Shown here: positions 1 through 7,754 of the stretch, piece by piece
How positions within the stretch are numbered: the stretch's first letter is position 1
Layout: every line of letters starts with the position of its first letter
NCBI GenBank assembly: GCA_020627525.1
Contig: JAHDGP010000004.1
Span: 23,306 to 37,283 of the forward strand
DNA length: 13,978 bases
Direction of reading: 5' to 3'
DNA from: Bacteroidota bacterium
Lineage (GTDB): Bacteria > Bacteroidota > Bacteroidia > Chitinophagales > UBA2359
Made by a program: the position numbers and the translations under genes
The notes under the pieces: model-generated
The model's database searches: none
Seen by the model: the letters and a program-made list of their open reading frames with translations, nothing else
Told to the model about the DNA's origin: nothing

Positions 1-81
1 ACTCACTAGATTCTGTTGATGATGGTGACTCACTAGATTCTGTTGATGATGGTGATTCGGATGATTCTATTGACGAAGGTG
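1..81 (+). repeat. 27-bp in-frame tandem repeat
   Basis: Bases 1-27 and 28-54 are identical, and 55-81 is a diverged third copy. The unit is 27 bp, nine codons, so gain or loss of a copy keeps the reading frame. The exact identity of two copies, including silent positions, points to recent duplication or slippage. More copies may lie upstream of the window. Confidence 0.9.
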
Positions 82-104
82 ATTCTGAAGACAGTGAAGG
101 ATAA
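1..104 (+). CDS. C-terminal end of an acidic Ser/Asp repeat protein (5' end outside window)
   Basis: This is the last 34 codons of a gene that begins before the window; the frame starts at base 3 and ends at TAA 102-104. The visible tail is built from a nine-residue unit, DSLDSVDDG. It appears twice without change, once as DSDDSIDEG, and then as a shortened DSEDSEG. The tail is strongly acidic and has no hydrophobic or cysteine-containing motif. Such low-complexity acidic tails occur as disordered extensions or linkers. Nothing here identifies the protein's function, because the folded part is missing. A strong hairpin terminator follows within about 30 bases, which supports this as a real 3' end. 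Confidence 0.7.
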   Translation, partial: SLDSVDDGDSLDSVDDGDSDDSIDEGDSEDSEG

Positions 105-131
105 AAGTCAGATTTAACAAATTGAAAAAAT

Positions 132-166
132 AAAAAAGTAGATACACATTGCGTATCTACTTTTTT
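132..166 (+). terminator. Rho-independent terminator after the acidic-tail gene
   Basis: GTAGATAC (138-145) pairs perfectly with GTATCTAC (153-160) around a 7-base loop. An A6 tract before the stem (132-137) pairs with a T6 tract after it (161-166), giving 14 paired positions. The flanking A and T runs could let it work in both directions. It lies 28 bases after the stop of the upstream gene and only 16 bases before the next start codon. Confidence 0.85.
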
Positions 167-182
167 ATTTATATTAACCGAT

Positions 183-2714
183 GTGTTTAATATTACATTG
201 AAAAATATACTCCTATTTTTAATTGTATCATGCCTTGCCCTTATATCTTGTTCAAAGGATAATGGTAAGGCAATCGTTATAAGCGAAGCCTGCTACAAAA
301 ACTTGTCTCTTTTCGCCGATGAAGATGGTGATTATGAAGATTGGATTAAATTGAAAAACACCTCTAGTCAGAGTATTAATTTAAATGAATATTATATTTC
401 TGATAACGACCATCTTAAAAAACACCAATTACCAAATATAGAATTGGCACCTAATAAAGATTGTTTAATATTTGCTTCAGGAAAAGATAAGTTTGAAAAC
501 TACCAGTGGGAATTAATTATAAATGCATCAGACCAATGGAAGTATAACAGTATTGAAGATTTTGAAAATTTCGACTGGACAAGAACAGATTTCAAAGACA
601 ATCATTGGAAAAACGGAGTTGGAGGATTTGGGTTTGGAGATAATGACGATGCTACGATCACTACTGAAAAGTATGGGTTTTGCTTGCGAAAAAACTTTGA
701 AATAGAAGATCCAAGCATTATTAAAAAAGCGGCTTTACATATTGATTTTGATGATGCTTTTATTGCTTTTATTAATGGCAAGGAAGTAGCAAGAAGCGAA
801 AACTTGGGAGATATTGGAGATAACTTTTCTGACCTAACTTCACCTGCATTCAATAGAGAGGCAAGAGTTTATCAAGGTGGCAAACCTGAACTTTTTTTAC
901 TCGATTCCAAACTATGGAAAAAACATCTAAAAAAAGGTATAAACACACTAGCAATTCTTGTAGTCAATATTAAACTTAAGTCCTCTGACCTTAGTGCTAT
1001 CCCATATTTATCCATTGCATCTAACAATGCTGATTCTAAAAACTTACCAGATTGGTGGGATTTGGAAAATGCTTCTATTCACACGAATTTTAAATTATCC
1101 AAAAAAGAAAAAATTGTATTATCAAAAAGTAATGGTCAAATAGTTGACTCTTTAAGGCTCTTAAAATGCGACTACAACCACTCGATTGCAAAAGTGGATT
1201 CAATGATTTATATTTCAAAAAATTCGAAGAAAAACACAGAAGAAACAAAAACATCTTGCTATAATAAAAAACCAGAACTCAATTATGAATCTGGTTTTTA
1301 CGACAAACCAATATGGCTTAAATGCAAGGAGGTTTCCCCTTCGGAAAAAGTTTATTATTCATTAGATGGCACAAACCCAAACGAGCAAAGCAATCAACTT
1401 TTAGACTCTTTACTGATTGACTCTACTTGTGCCATAAGGCTGAAAACTTTCGGCAATAATTGTCATTCATCCAAAACAAAAAACTATAGCTTTTTTATAA
1501 ATGTGAAACATTCCATTCCTGTTGCCTCGATTATTGCTGAGCCTTCAGACTTATGGGGTGACGAAACAGGCATTTATGTAAAAGGAAAATTCGCCAATAA
1601 GAGTCATCCATTTGAAGGTGCAAACTTTTACAAAAAAAATGAAGTTCTTTGCAATTTTACATTTTTTGATAAATTTCAGAAAAAACAAATCCACCAAAAT
1701 ATTGGATTGAAAATACATGGTGGTGGTTCGAGAACGAGACCGATGAAAAGCTTGCGTTTGACAGCGAGAAATATTTATGGAAAATCTAAAATCACCTATC
1801 CTTTTTTTGGTGATACTAGTGTCCATGAAAGAAAAATTATTTTATTAAAAAATGCAGGACAAAATTTTAATGAAACACATTTAACAGATGCCCTGCTACA
1901 CCAAATCGTAGAATCAACAGGCAATGTGGATGTGCAGAATTATGAACCTTGTGTCGTTTATATAAATGGAAATTATTGGGGTATTCATAATATCAGGGAG
2001 AAAATCGGAAAGCATTATCTATCAGAACATTACGGTTTTCCTGCTGATGAATTTAATATCCTGGGAGGATCTGGAAAATTTGTTTTAGAAGGCAGCGATA
2101 ACGGTTTTTATGATTTAACAAAGTTTGTTTTAGCTAATGATATGAGTGTTAAAAGCAATTTTGAAAAGTTTGAAAATATGGTCAATCTTGACAATCTTAT
2201 TGATTACTTTGCAACCTACATTTACACCATTAACAAAGATTGGCGAAGAATAAACAATGTTAAGTTTTGGAGACACGAAAAACACAATGACGGAAAGTGG
2301 CAATTCTTTTTAGTTGATGGCGACCAGACGCTAGGCAAACGGTCCAACTCTTCAGAAAATCATATTGATTTTGTTTGGACAAATGGATTTAGACATTTCA
2401 AAGTCTTCAGAAAATTGGTAAATGAAAATGAAAATTTCAGAAATCGTTTCATCAATAGGTACCTAGAATTAATGAACACTATTTTTACCCCACAATCTAT
2501 TTTTGACAAACTTGATCCTATGGTTCAAAAATTAGAACCAGAAATGCATGATCATTTCGAGAAATGGAATACTGATGAATACGAACGTTGGGGAATGACT
2601 TATGAAGGATGGCAGAAATATTTGACATCGCTAAGGTATTTTATAGAAAAAAGACCTGCTACAGCCAAAAAGAATCTGACAGAACAATTTAGTAAAATCA
2701 ACAAAAAAGAATAA
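183..2714 (+). CDS. CotH-kinase/lamin-tail domain surface lipoprotein
   Basis: This 843-residue protein is predicted to be exported. Residues 1-22 form a lipoprotein signal ending in the lipobox LISC, with C23 as the lipidated residue. The following SKDN resembles the acidic/lysine signal that sends Bacteroidota lipoproteins to the cell surface. A lamin-tail-like domain covers about 31-105 (DEDGDYEDWIKL, then LAPNKDCLIFASGKD). A galactose-binding-like jelly roll follows at about 110-280 (WKNGVGGFGFGD), and a chitobiase-C-terminal-like beta domain at about 365-450 (VYYSLDGTNP). The CotH domain covers about 490-810. It shows GLKIHGGGSRTRPMKSLRL with K522, and DGD (D712, D714), which fit the nucleotide-binding Lys and metal-binding Asp residues of CotH kinases. 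CotH proteins are atypical, secreted protein kinases. The substrate here is unknown; a wall or extracellular protein role is inference. The start is GTG 183; no in-frame ATG gives a complete signal. The gene converges on rpoN. Confidence 0.85.
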   Translation: MFNITLKNILLFLIVSCLALISCSKDNGKAIVISEACYKNLSLFADEDGDYEDWIKLKNTSSQSINLNEYYISDNDHLKKHQLPNIELAPNKDCLIFASGKDKFENYQWELIINASDQWKYNSIEDFENFDWTRTDFKDNHWKNGVGGFGFGDNDDATITTEKYGFCLRKNFEIEDPSIIKKAALHIDFDDAFIAFINGKEVARSENLGDIGDNFSDLTSPAFNREARVYQGGKPELFLLDSKLWKKHLKKGINTLAILVVNIKLKSSDLSAIPYLSIASNNADSKNLPDWWDLENASIHTNFKLSKKEKIVLSKSNGQIVDSLRLLKCDYNHSIAKVDSMIYISKNSKKNTEETKTSCYNKKPELNYESGFYDKPIWLKCKEVSPSEKVYYSLDGTNPNEQSNQLLDSLLIDSTCAIRLKTFGNNCHSSKTKNYSFFINVKHSIPVASIIAEPSDLWGDETGIYVKGKFANKSHPFEGANFYKKNEVLCNFTFFDKFQKKQIHQNIGLKIHGGGSRTRPMKSLRLTARNIYGKSKITYPFFGDTSVHERKIILLKNAGQNFNETHLTDALLHQIVESTGNVDVQNYEPCVVYINGNYWGIHNIREKIGKHYLSEHYGFPADEFNILGGSGKFVLEGSDNGFYDLTKFVLANDMSVKSNFEKFENMVNLDNLIDYFATYIYTINKDWRRINNVKFWRHEKHNDGKWQFFLVDGDQTLGKRSNSSENHIDFVWTNGFRHFKVFRKLVNENENFRNRFINRYLELMNTIFTPQSIFDKLDPMVQKLEPEMHDHFEKWNTDEYERWGMTYEGWQKYLTSLRYFIEKRPATAKKNLTEQFSKINKKE

Positions 2715-2752
2715 CATTCCAGCAACACCCGTTAACGGAAAACCTATAGTAA

Positions 2753-4225
2753 TTAAAGCTCCTTACGCAACCTAGCAACTGGAATATTTAACTGCTCACG
2801 ATATTTTGCAACAGTTCTTCTGGCAATGTTGTACCCCTTTTGAACCAAAGTATCAGTCAATTTCTGATCAGAAAGTGGTTTGCGTTTATCTTCATCAACA
2901 ATCAAATCATTCAAAATTTTCTTTACCTCTCTAGTCGAAACTTCTTCTCCTGCCTCTGTTTTGATAGATTCAGAGAAAAAATATTTCAACTGAAAAGTAC
3001 CAAACTCTGTTTGAATAAATTTGCTATGAGCTACTCTCGAAATCGTTGATATATCCAATCCAGTGATTTCGGCAATATCTTTCAAAATCATTGGTTTCAG
3101 CCTCGTTTCATCACCCGTAAGGAAAAAAGCATATTGATATTCTAATATCGCCTGCATCGAATTCATCATCGTTTGCTGCCTTTGCTTTATCGCATCAATA
3201 AACCATTTAGCTGAATCAATTTTTTGCTTTATAAATAATATCGCTTCTTTTTCTTTTCTGTCTTTTTTCTTACTTTTATTATAATCACGCATCATATCTA
3301 CATAATCATTACTGATTTTCAGATCTGGTGCATTTCTTGAATTTAGTGTTAGCTTCAGATCGCCATTATCATTATTCAAAATAAAATCAGGAATAACATA
3401 ACCATTGCTACGGTCCTCCGTCGCATGTCCACTACCAGGCTTTGGATTCAGTTTTAAAACTTCGTCGATGGCTAACTTAAGCTCTTCTTCTGTAATAGAA
3501 AGTTGCCTTATTAATTTAGTATAATGTTTTTTAGCAAATGTTTCAAAGTACTTATCTATCAGCTTCTCGGCTAATTTTAAGGAAACATTATCAGAATTTT
3601 TAGAATCTTTTTGTTTTCTAATCAATTGGATCAACAAACACTCTTTGGGTGATCTCGCTCCCACCCCAGCAGGTTCAAAAGTTTGCACTTCCTTTAAAAT
3701 AGAAGTCAACTCATCCATTTCAGTAAAAACATTTTGAGTAAATGCAAGGTCATCAACAATAGCCTCTAAGTCTCTTCTCAAATATCCATCGTCATCAATA
3801 CTGCCAATAATTTGCTTTGCTATTTTTACTTCTCGCTCATCCAAATCAATCAAACCAAGCTGTGAATGCAAGAAATCATGGAAAGTCTCCACTACAGGAA
3901 TAGGGATTGATTTATTTTCATCTACGTCTCGATAATTATCGGATTTCAATCTGTAATCGGCAATACCATCATCATCTGAAATATAATCAGAAACATCAAA
4001 ACTGTCATCATTTGCTGTTTCCTCTTTGGGCTTTTCAGTATTGTCAAACTCAGAATCTTTAGAATCTTTTTCATTTTTACCTTCATCCAATGCAGGATTT
4101 ACCTCTAACTCTTCCTTAACCCTTTGCTCAAGCGAAGAAGTCGGAACTTGCAACAATTTCATCAATTGAATTTGCTGAGGAGACAGGCGCTGTTGAAGTT
4201 TCTGTGTAAGTTTTTGTTTTAACAT
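2753..4225 (-). CDS. rpoN: RNA polymerase sigma-54 factor
   Basis: RpoN directs core RNA polymerase to -24/-12 promoters and needs an ATP-driven activator to open DNA. From ATG 4225 the protein has 490 residues. Region I is Gln/Leu-rich (MLKQKLTQKLQQRLSPQQIQ onward, about 1-45) and is where activators act. A very acidic Region II follows (about 46-110), then the core-binding domain (about 115-300, including FEPAGVGARSPKECL) and the DNA-binding part with a helix-turn-helix. The C-terminus carries the RpoN box ARRTVAKYR (468-476), the signature that contacts the -24 element. The frame is open for ten more codons to a TTG at 4255. ATG 4225 is preferred because the conserved family N-terminus begins there. 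No sigma-54 activator gene is visible in the window. The gene faces CotH tail to tail across 38 bases without a clear terminator. Confidence 0.96.
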   Translation of the reverse strand: MLKQKLTQKLQQRLSPQQIQLMKLLQVPTSSLEQRVKEELEVNPALDEGKNEKDSKDSEFDNTEKPKEETANDDSFDVSDYISDDDGIADYRLKSDNYRDVDENKSIPIPVVETFHDFLHSQLGLIDLDEREVKIAKQIIGSIDDDGYLRRDLEAIVDDLAFTQNVFTEMDELTSILKEVQTFEPAGVGARSPKECLLIQLIRKQKDSKNSDNVSLKLAEKLIDKYFETFAKKHYTKLIRQLSITEEELKLAIDEVLKLNPKPGSGHATEDRSNGYVIPDFILNNDNGDLKLTLNSRNAPDLKISNDYVDMMRDYNKSKKKDRKEKEAILFIKQKIDSAKWFIDAIKQRQQTMMNSMQAILEYQYAFFLTGDETRLKPMILKDIAEITGLDISTISRVAHSKFIQTEFGTFQLKYFFSESIKTEAGEEVSTREVKKILNDLIVDEDKRKPLSDQKLTDTLVQKGYNIARRTVAKYREQLNIPVARLRKEL

Positions 4226-4376
4226 AGTATAGTTGCGAGTTGTAGTCTTTTCCAATTAATTCAAACTAGCAAATTGTTAGTGCATGACATAAGTATAACT
4301 TAATCAAGTAATTGTTCCAAATTATTGCTAATTTGCCAGCCGATTGTTCATATTAGTAGTATAATTGTTCTTTATC

Positions 4377-4407
4377 CAAAAGTAAGTATTCAATCCAACA
4401 AATGCAA
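4377..4407 (-). promoter_or_regulatory. Candidate rpoN promoter
   Basis: On the minus strand TACTTTTG (4384-4377) matches the Bacteroidota -7 consensus TAnnTTTG. A TTG at 4407-4405 lies 20 bases upstream of it, close to the usual -33 spacing. Transcription would start near 4371 and leave a leader of roughly 145 bases before ATG 4225. The match is by eye in AT-rich DNA, so chance is possible. Confidence 0.35.
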
Positions 4408-4916
4408 TTTTTGGAACGATTTTTGTTGATATTTTTTTCCTTTTCTTCTAAAACCCCTTATTTCCTTTATTTATTTTACTTAATATCCTTTAATGGATAT
4501 TGGATAAATAACAATATTTGAGTATACGTGTTTATGATAGCACATGGTTTAATAAATTATAAAATAGTACCATTTATAGGACAGCATTTTTCTAACTTAT
4601 TAAAGTGGAATGAATATGTGGTCTTTCTATTTAATAGTGTCTGGTTATTAATTTATCATTCCTTAAAAATATGACTCAATAAATTTGGAACGAATACTAA
4701 AAAACCTTCGTTCAATTAAAAGTTATTAAATTTACTTAAGTATCAAATCAACATAGTCTATAACAAATTTGAATTGCTTTTTCTCTTTTATTTTGTTAAA
4801 AAGCCTTGCTTTAGCGCTGCTATGCATGTATTTTTTTGCCTTATAAAAGATAAAAATCATTTTAAAATTTTAGTCATATATTATTCTGAATTGATACTTA
4901 TAAGGTTTTAAGTAAT

Positions 4917-4924
4917 TAACTTTG
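4917..4924 (+). promoter_or_regulatory. -7 promoter element of asnS (TAACTTTG)
   Basis: TAACTTTG matches the Bacteroidota -7 consensus TAnnTTTG exactly and lies 25 bases before the asnS ATG. The upstream partner is weak: the nearest TTG (4891-4893) is 23 bases away. Transcription would start around 4930, giving a short leader of about 20 bases, which leaves no room for a T-box or other leader control. Confidence 0.5.
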
Positions 4925-4949
4925 TATTTCATTTTTATAAATTGTTGAT

Positions 4950-6512
4950 ATGGAAGATGTAAAGACTACAGAAATTTCTAAAACTGCTAAAAATGCAGTA
5001 TGGATCGCTGATTTATCAAAACACGAGAATGAATCAGTTTGTGTACAAGCCTGGATATCTAATAAAAGATCTGGTAAAGGTTTGTTTTTTCTTGAACTAA
5101 GAGACGGCACTGGCTTTTGCCAAAGTGTAATGGATCTTAATAATGTGGGTGAAGAAATTTTTGAAAATTGCAAGCAACTTACCTTATCAAGTTCTTTAAG
5201 AGTTTTTGGTAAAGTTGTGAAAGATGACAGACAGATTGGTGGATACGAAGTTCAAATAGACAATATTGATATTATTCAAATAGTAGATAACTACCCTATT
5301 TCCAATAAAGAACATGGTATTGAGTTTTTAATGGAAAAAAGGCACCTTTGGCTAAGGTCTAAACGTCAATGGGCGATTATGCGAATTAGAAGTCGTGTAA
5401 AATATGCTATTCATACTTTCTTTCAAGAGAAAGGTTTTGTTCAGACAGACACGCCTATTTTTACGGGTAGTGCCTGTGAAGGCACTACCACCTTGTTTGA
5501 AACAGATTATTATGGTGAGCCAGCCTACTTGTCGCAATCGGGGCAATTATATGGTGAAGCAACCGCAATGGCTCTAGGCAAAATATACACCTTTGGACCT
5601 ACATTTAGAGCTGAAAAATCTAAAACACGTCGTCACTTATCTGAGTTTTGGATGATTGAGCCGGAAATGGCTTTCTATGATTTAGATATGAATATGGATC
5701 TTATTGAGGAATTTGTAAGATACATTGTTACTGATATTTATGAACATTATCGTTTTGAATTGGAAATTCTTGAGAGAGATTTGACCTTATTTGAAAATAT
5801 AGGTAAGGAGTTTCCTAGAATAACTTATGATGATGCTATTAAAATATTGAAAGGCGATAAAGATGTTGAAGGCAAAAATGCAATCAAAACACTAGAAAAC
5901 GACTTAGTTGAGGTCAAAGCACAAATCATTGAATGCAATAAAGATATTGATGAAAGAGAAGCGGCAATTGCAGCTGGAGGAATGAAAAAAGGGGCTATCA
6001 ATTTTAACAAGAATAAAATTGATGTTCTTAAGAATAAAATCAAACAGCTAGAAGAGAAAGAGAGAAATATTCCGCAATGGTTGGAGTCTGCAAAAAACTT
6101 TAAACATGGTGAGGACCTTGGCGGGTCGGACGAAACAGTTATTACCAGACTTTTCTCAACTCCTGTAATGGTTTACAACTGGCCTAAAGACATCAAGGCT
6201 TTCTATATGAAGCGTAACGAGGAAAATCCTGATTATGTAAAAGGAGTTGACATGTTGGCACCTGAAGGTTTTGGAGAAATTGTTGGTGGCGCAGAAAGAG
6301 AGACGGATCATGATCTATTGGTCGAACGTATTAAAGCACACGACTTACCGATGGAGGCTTTCGAGTGGTATTTAGACCTTAGAAAATTTGGAACTGTTCC
6401 TCATGCTGGTTTTGGCTTAGGTTTTGAACGTTTAATTATGTGGCTAACCAATGTTTCACATATTAGAGAGACTATTCCTTTCCCAAGATACTATGGAAGA
6501 CTTTTCCCTTAA
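4950..6512 (+). CDS. asnS: Asparaginyl-tRNA synthetase with a coiled-coil insertion
   Basis: This cytoplasmic class IIb synthetase charges tRNA-Asn with asparagine using ATP. The N-terminal OB-fold anticodon-binding domain covers about 18-120 (VCVQAWISNKRSGKGLFFLELRDG). The catalytic domain shows motif 2 FRAEKSKTRRHLSEFW (from 219) and motif 3 GFGLGFER (487-494), and ends IPFPRYYGRLFP. The sequence LAPEGFGEIVGGAERE also agrees with AsnRS rather than AspRS. At 520 residues it is longer than the roughly 466 of E. coli. The extra length lies between about 302 and 385: a charged, heptad-rich helix pair around an AAGGMKKG turn, ending before GEDLGGSDETV. This insertion splits a normally short loop of the catalytic domain and is in frame, so it is not a sequencing artefact. 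The gene has its own promoter and terminator and is probably monocistronic. Starting at ATG 4950 gives the expected N-terminus. Confidence 0.96.
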   Translation: MEDVKTTEISKTAKNAVWIADLSKHENESVCVQAWISNKRSGKGLFFLELRDGTGFCQSVMDLNNVGEEIFENCKQLTLSSSLRVFGKVVKDDRQIGGYEVQIDNIDIIQIVDNYPISNKEHGIEFLMEKRHLWLRSKRQWAIMRIRSRVKYAIHTFFQEKGFVQTDTPIFTGSACEGTTTLFETDYYGEPAYLSQSGQLYGEATAMALGKIYTFGPTFRAEKSKTRRHLSEFWMIEPEMAFYDLDMNMDLIEEFVRYIVTDIYEHYRFELEILERDLTLFENIGKEFPRITYDDAIKILKGDKDVEGKNAIKTLENDLVEVKAQIIECNKDIDEREAAIAAGGMKKGAINFNKNKIDVLKNKIKQLEEKERNIPQWLESAKNFKHGEDLGGSDETVITRLFSTPVMVYNWPKDIKAFYMKRNEENPDYVKGVDMLAPEGFGEIVGGAERETDHDLLVERIKAHDLPMEAFEWYLDLRKFGTVPHAGFGLGFERLIMWLTNVSHIRETIPFPRYYGRLFP

Positions 6513-6549
6513 TGGATAGATAGGACCATATTTGTTAAAAAAATATTTC

Positions 6550-6588
6550 AAACCACCAAAACCTTCGGTTTTGGTGGTTTTTTTTATC
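6550..6588 (+). terminator. Strong rho-independent terminator of asnS
   Basis: AACCACCAAAACC (6551-6563) pairs perfectly with GGTTTTGGTGGTT (6567-6579) around the loop TTC, with one more A-T pair at the base. An uninterrupted T run follows. It begins 37 bases after the asnS stop codon. Confidence 0.92.
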
Positions 6589-6767
6589 TCCAAAATATAC
6601 TCGCAACCTTTCTATAGGAAGAAGGCACCTAGTACGATTTTATTTTTATTTTTCCAAATTTTATTTTACTCACCCTGAAAACACAAATAAATCGGGCTTA
6701 ATTTAAATTAAAACACTTGCATTTTATAGCAATTTCCATTGTATAAGCAAAACCAAAATGCAAAACT

Positions 6768-7628
6768 ATGATTCAAGTAATTAGAGAGTTTTTCACATTT
6801 AACAAAAGTGATAGGAACGGAATGATTATTCTTATCATTCTATTGACGGCATTTATAACTGCCCCAAAAATACAGGCGTACTTCAGCAAACAAGAACCAA
6901 TACAGTTTACAGATTTTAAAAAATCTTCTAATATTTCTCCTCAAAATAACAATACTGAAAACTATACTACTCATACAGAAAAACCAGATTCAATTTCGAC
7001 CAACTCAATTGGCTCAAATCTTTCTGATACAAATGCATCAGAAGAAAACATTGAAACTGGAGAAGAAAACAATCAAAACTTTAAACATATTCAGAAAAAC
7101 AATTATTCTTCACCTAACAAGTATAAAAAACCTTCGCAAAAGAGAGAGGAGTCCCAACCACCAGTTGTTTTACAAAATTTTGATCCCAATAAGTTGACTG
7201 TGGAAAAAGCGCAATCGCTTGGAATGTCCAAGAGGGTTGCTGCAACGCTTGTTAAATACACTGGCAAAGGAGGGAAATTTTACAAAAAAGAAGACTTGAA
7301 AAAAGTATATGGAATGACGGATGAATTATATTCCAGCCTAGAACCTTATATTCAAATTGAAAAAATTAAAGCTACATTTTCACCTAAAAAAGAAGAACCA
7401 AAAAGAGAGATTGTCCTCAAAAATTTCAACCCAAATGAATTGACAAAAGAAACCGCAATGGATCTGGGTTTATCTAGTCGTGTTGCTAGCAATATTGAAA
7501 AGTATTTGAGTAAGGGAGGGAAATTTTACAAAAAAGAAGATATTAAAAAGATATACAATTTTGAGGAAAGTGATTTTGAACGATTGAAAAAATACATTAA
7601 AATACCAAAACAAAAATACAATTATTAA
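6768..7628 (+). CDS. Membrane-anchored protein with two ComEA-like helix-hairpin-helix repeats
   Basis: This 286-residue protein begins with a short cytoplasmic stretch and one membrane segment (about 18-34, GMIILIILLTAFIT). A low-complexity Ser/Asn/Thr/Glu linker follows (about 45-130). Two homologous helix-hairpin-helix modules end the protein, at about 133-198 and 215-280. Each starts N(F)xPN(K/E)LT and contains GGKFYKKED(L/I)KK(V/I)Y. The layout resembles ComEA-type DNA-binding proteins, which sit outside the inner membrane and bind incoming double-stranded DNA. Bacteroidota carry many such proteins of untested role, so DNA binding is inference and competence is only a possibility; no com gene is nearby. 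At the DNA level the two modules share 26 identical bases (7269-7294 and 7515-7540), which suggests recent duplication or gene conversion. No TAnnTTTG box is visible in the upstream spacer. Confidence 0.8.
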   Translation: MIQVIREFFTFNKSDRNGMIILIILLTAFITAPKIQAYFSKQEPIQFTDFKKSSNISPQNNNTENYTTHTEKPDSISTNSIGSNLSDTNASEENIETGEENNQNFKHIQKNNYSSPNKYKKPSQKREESQPPVVLQNFDPNKLTVEKAQSLGMSKRVAATLVKYTGKGGKFYKKEDLKKVYGMTDELYSSLEPYIQIEKIKATFSPKKEEPKREIVLKNFNPNELTKETAMDLGLSSRVASNIEKYLSKGGKFYKKEDIKKIYNFEESDFERLKKYIKIPKQKYNY

Positions 7629-7645
7629 TTTGGCAAAACCTAAAA

Positions 7646-7736
7646 TGTAAAGACGCAATAGGTTATTGGAAATTGTAGAGAGACGCAATGGGGTTATTGG
7701 AATTGTAGAGACGCAATAAATTGCGTCTCTACAATT
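7646..7736. repeat. Cluster of three GACGCAAT palindromic repeat copies
   Basis: Three copies of a TGTAnAGACGCAAT-like unit start near 7646, 7674 and 7704, about 28-30 bases apart. The third is an intact palindrome. The first two keep the left arm but have GGTTATTGG in place of the right arm. Very similar TGTAGAGACGC...GCGTCTCTACA palindromes are, from memory, scattered through intergenic regions of Bacteroidota and cyanobacteria; this was not checked. They behave like small non-autonomous dispersed repeats without coding capacity. Confidence 0.8.
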
Positions 7737-7747
7737 GTGGTTTTTTA
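7701..7747 (+). terminator. Palindromic repeat hairpin, probable terminator of the helix-hairpin-helix gene
   Basis: AATTGTAGAGACGCAAT (7701-7717) and ATTGCGTCTCTACAATT (7720-7736) are perfect reverse complements, 17 pairs around a two-base centre. GTGG and a T6 run follow on the plus strand, so this copy of the repeat could end transcription of the upstream gene. On the minus strand no T-tract follows, so it is less likely to terminate the oligoendopeptidase gene. Confidence 0.6.
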
Positions 7748-7754
7748 TCAATTT

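Larger units (their letters stand above)
4256..4949. other. Gene-free AT-rich spacer between divergent rpoN and asnS
   Basis: This stretch of about 690 bases contains no convincing reading frame on either strand and no tRNA-like fold that I can see. It holds the candidate rpoN promoter near 4377-4407 and the asnS promoter at 4917-4924. Short inverted repeats are visible: AATATCC/GGATATT (4482-4501) and GAACGAA/TTCGTTC (4688-4713). Neither has a T-tract or any recognised function. The length is unusual for this otherwise compact region. Confidence 0.6.

Noticed and set aside
2729..2738. Perfect palindrome CCGTTAACGG between the convergent CotH and rpoN genes as a terminator
   Set aside because: It has no loop, is only ten bases long and is not followed by a T-tract on either strand.
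4226..4255. Ten-codon N-terminal extension of RpoN from TTG 4255
   Set aside because: The conserved Region I begins at ATG 4225, and the extension (EKTTTRNYT) resembles nothing in the family.
4482..4501. AATATCC/GGATATT inverted repeat as a terminator or operator
   Set aside because: Arms are only seven bases with no T-tract, and such repeats are expected by chance in AT-rich spacers.
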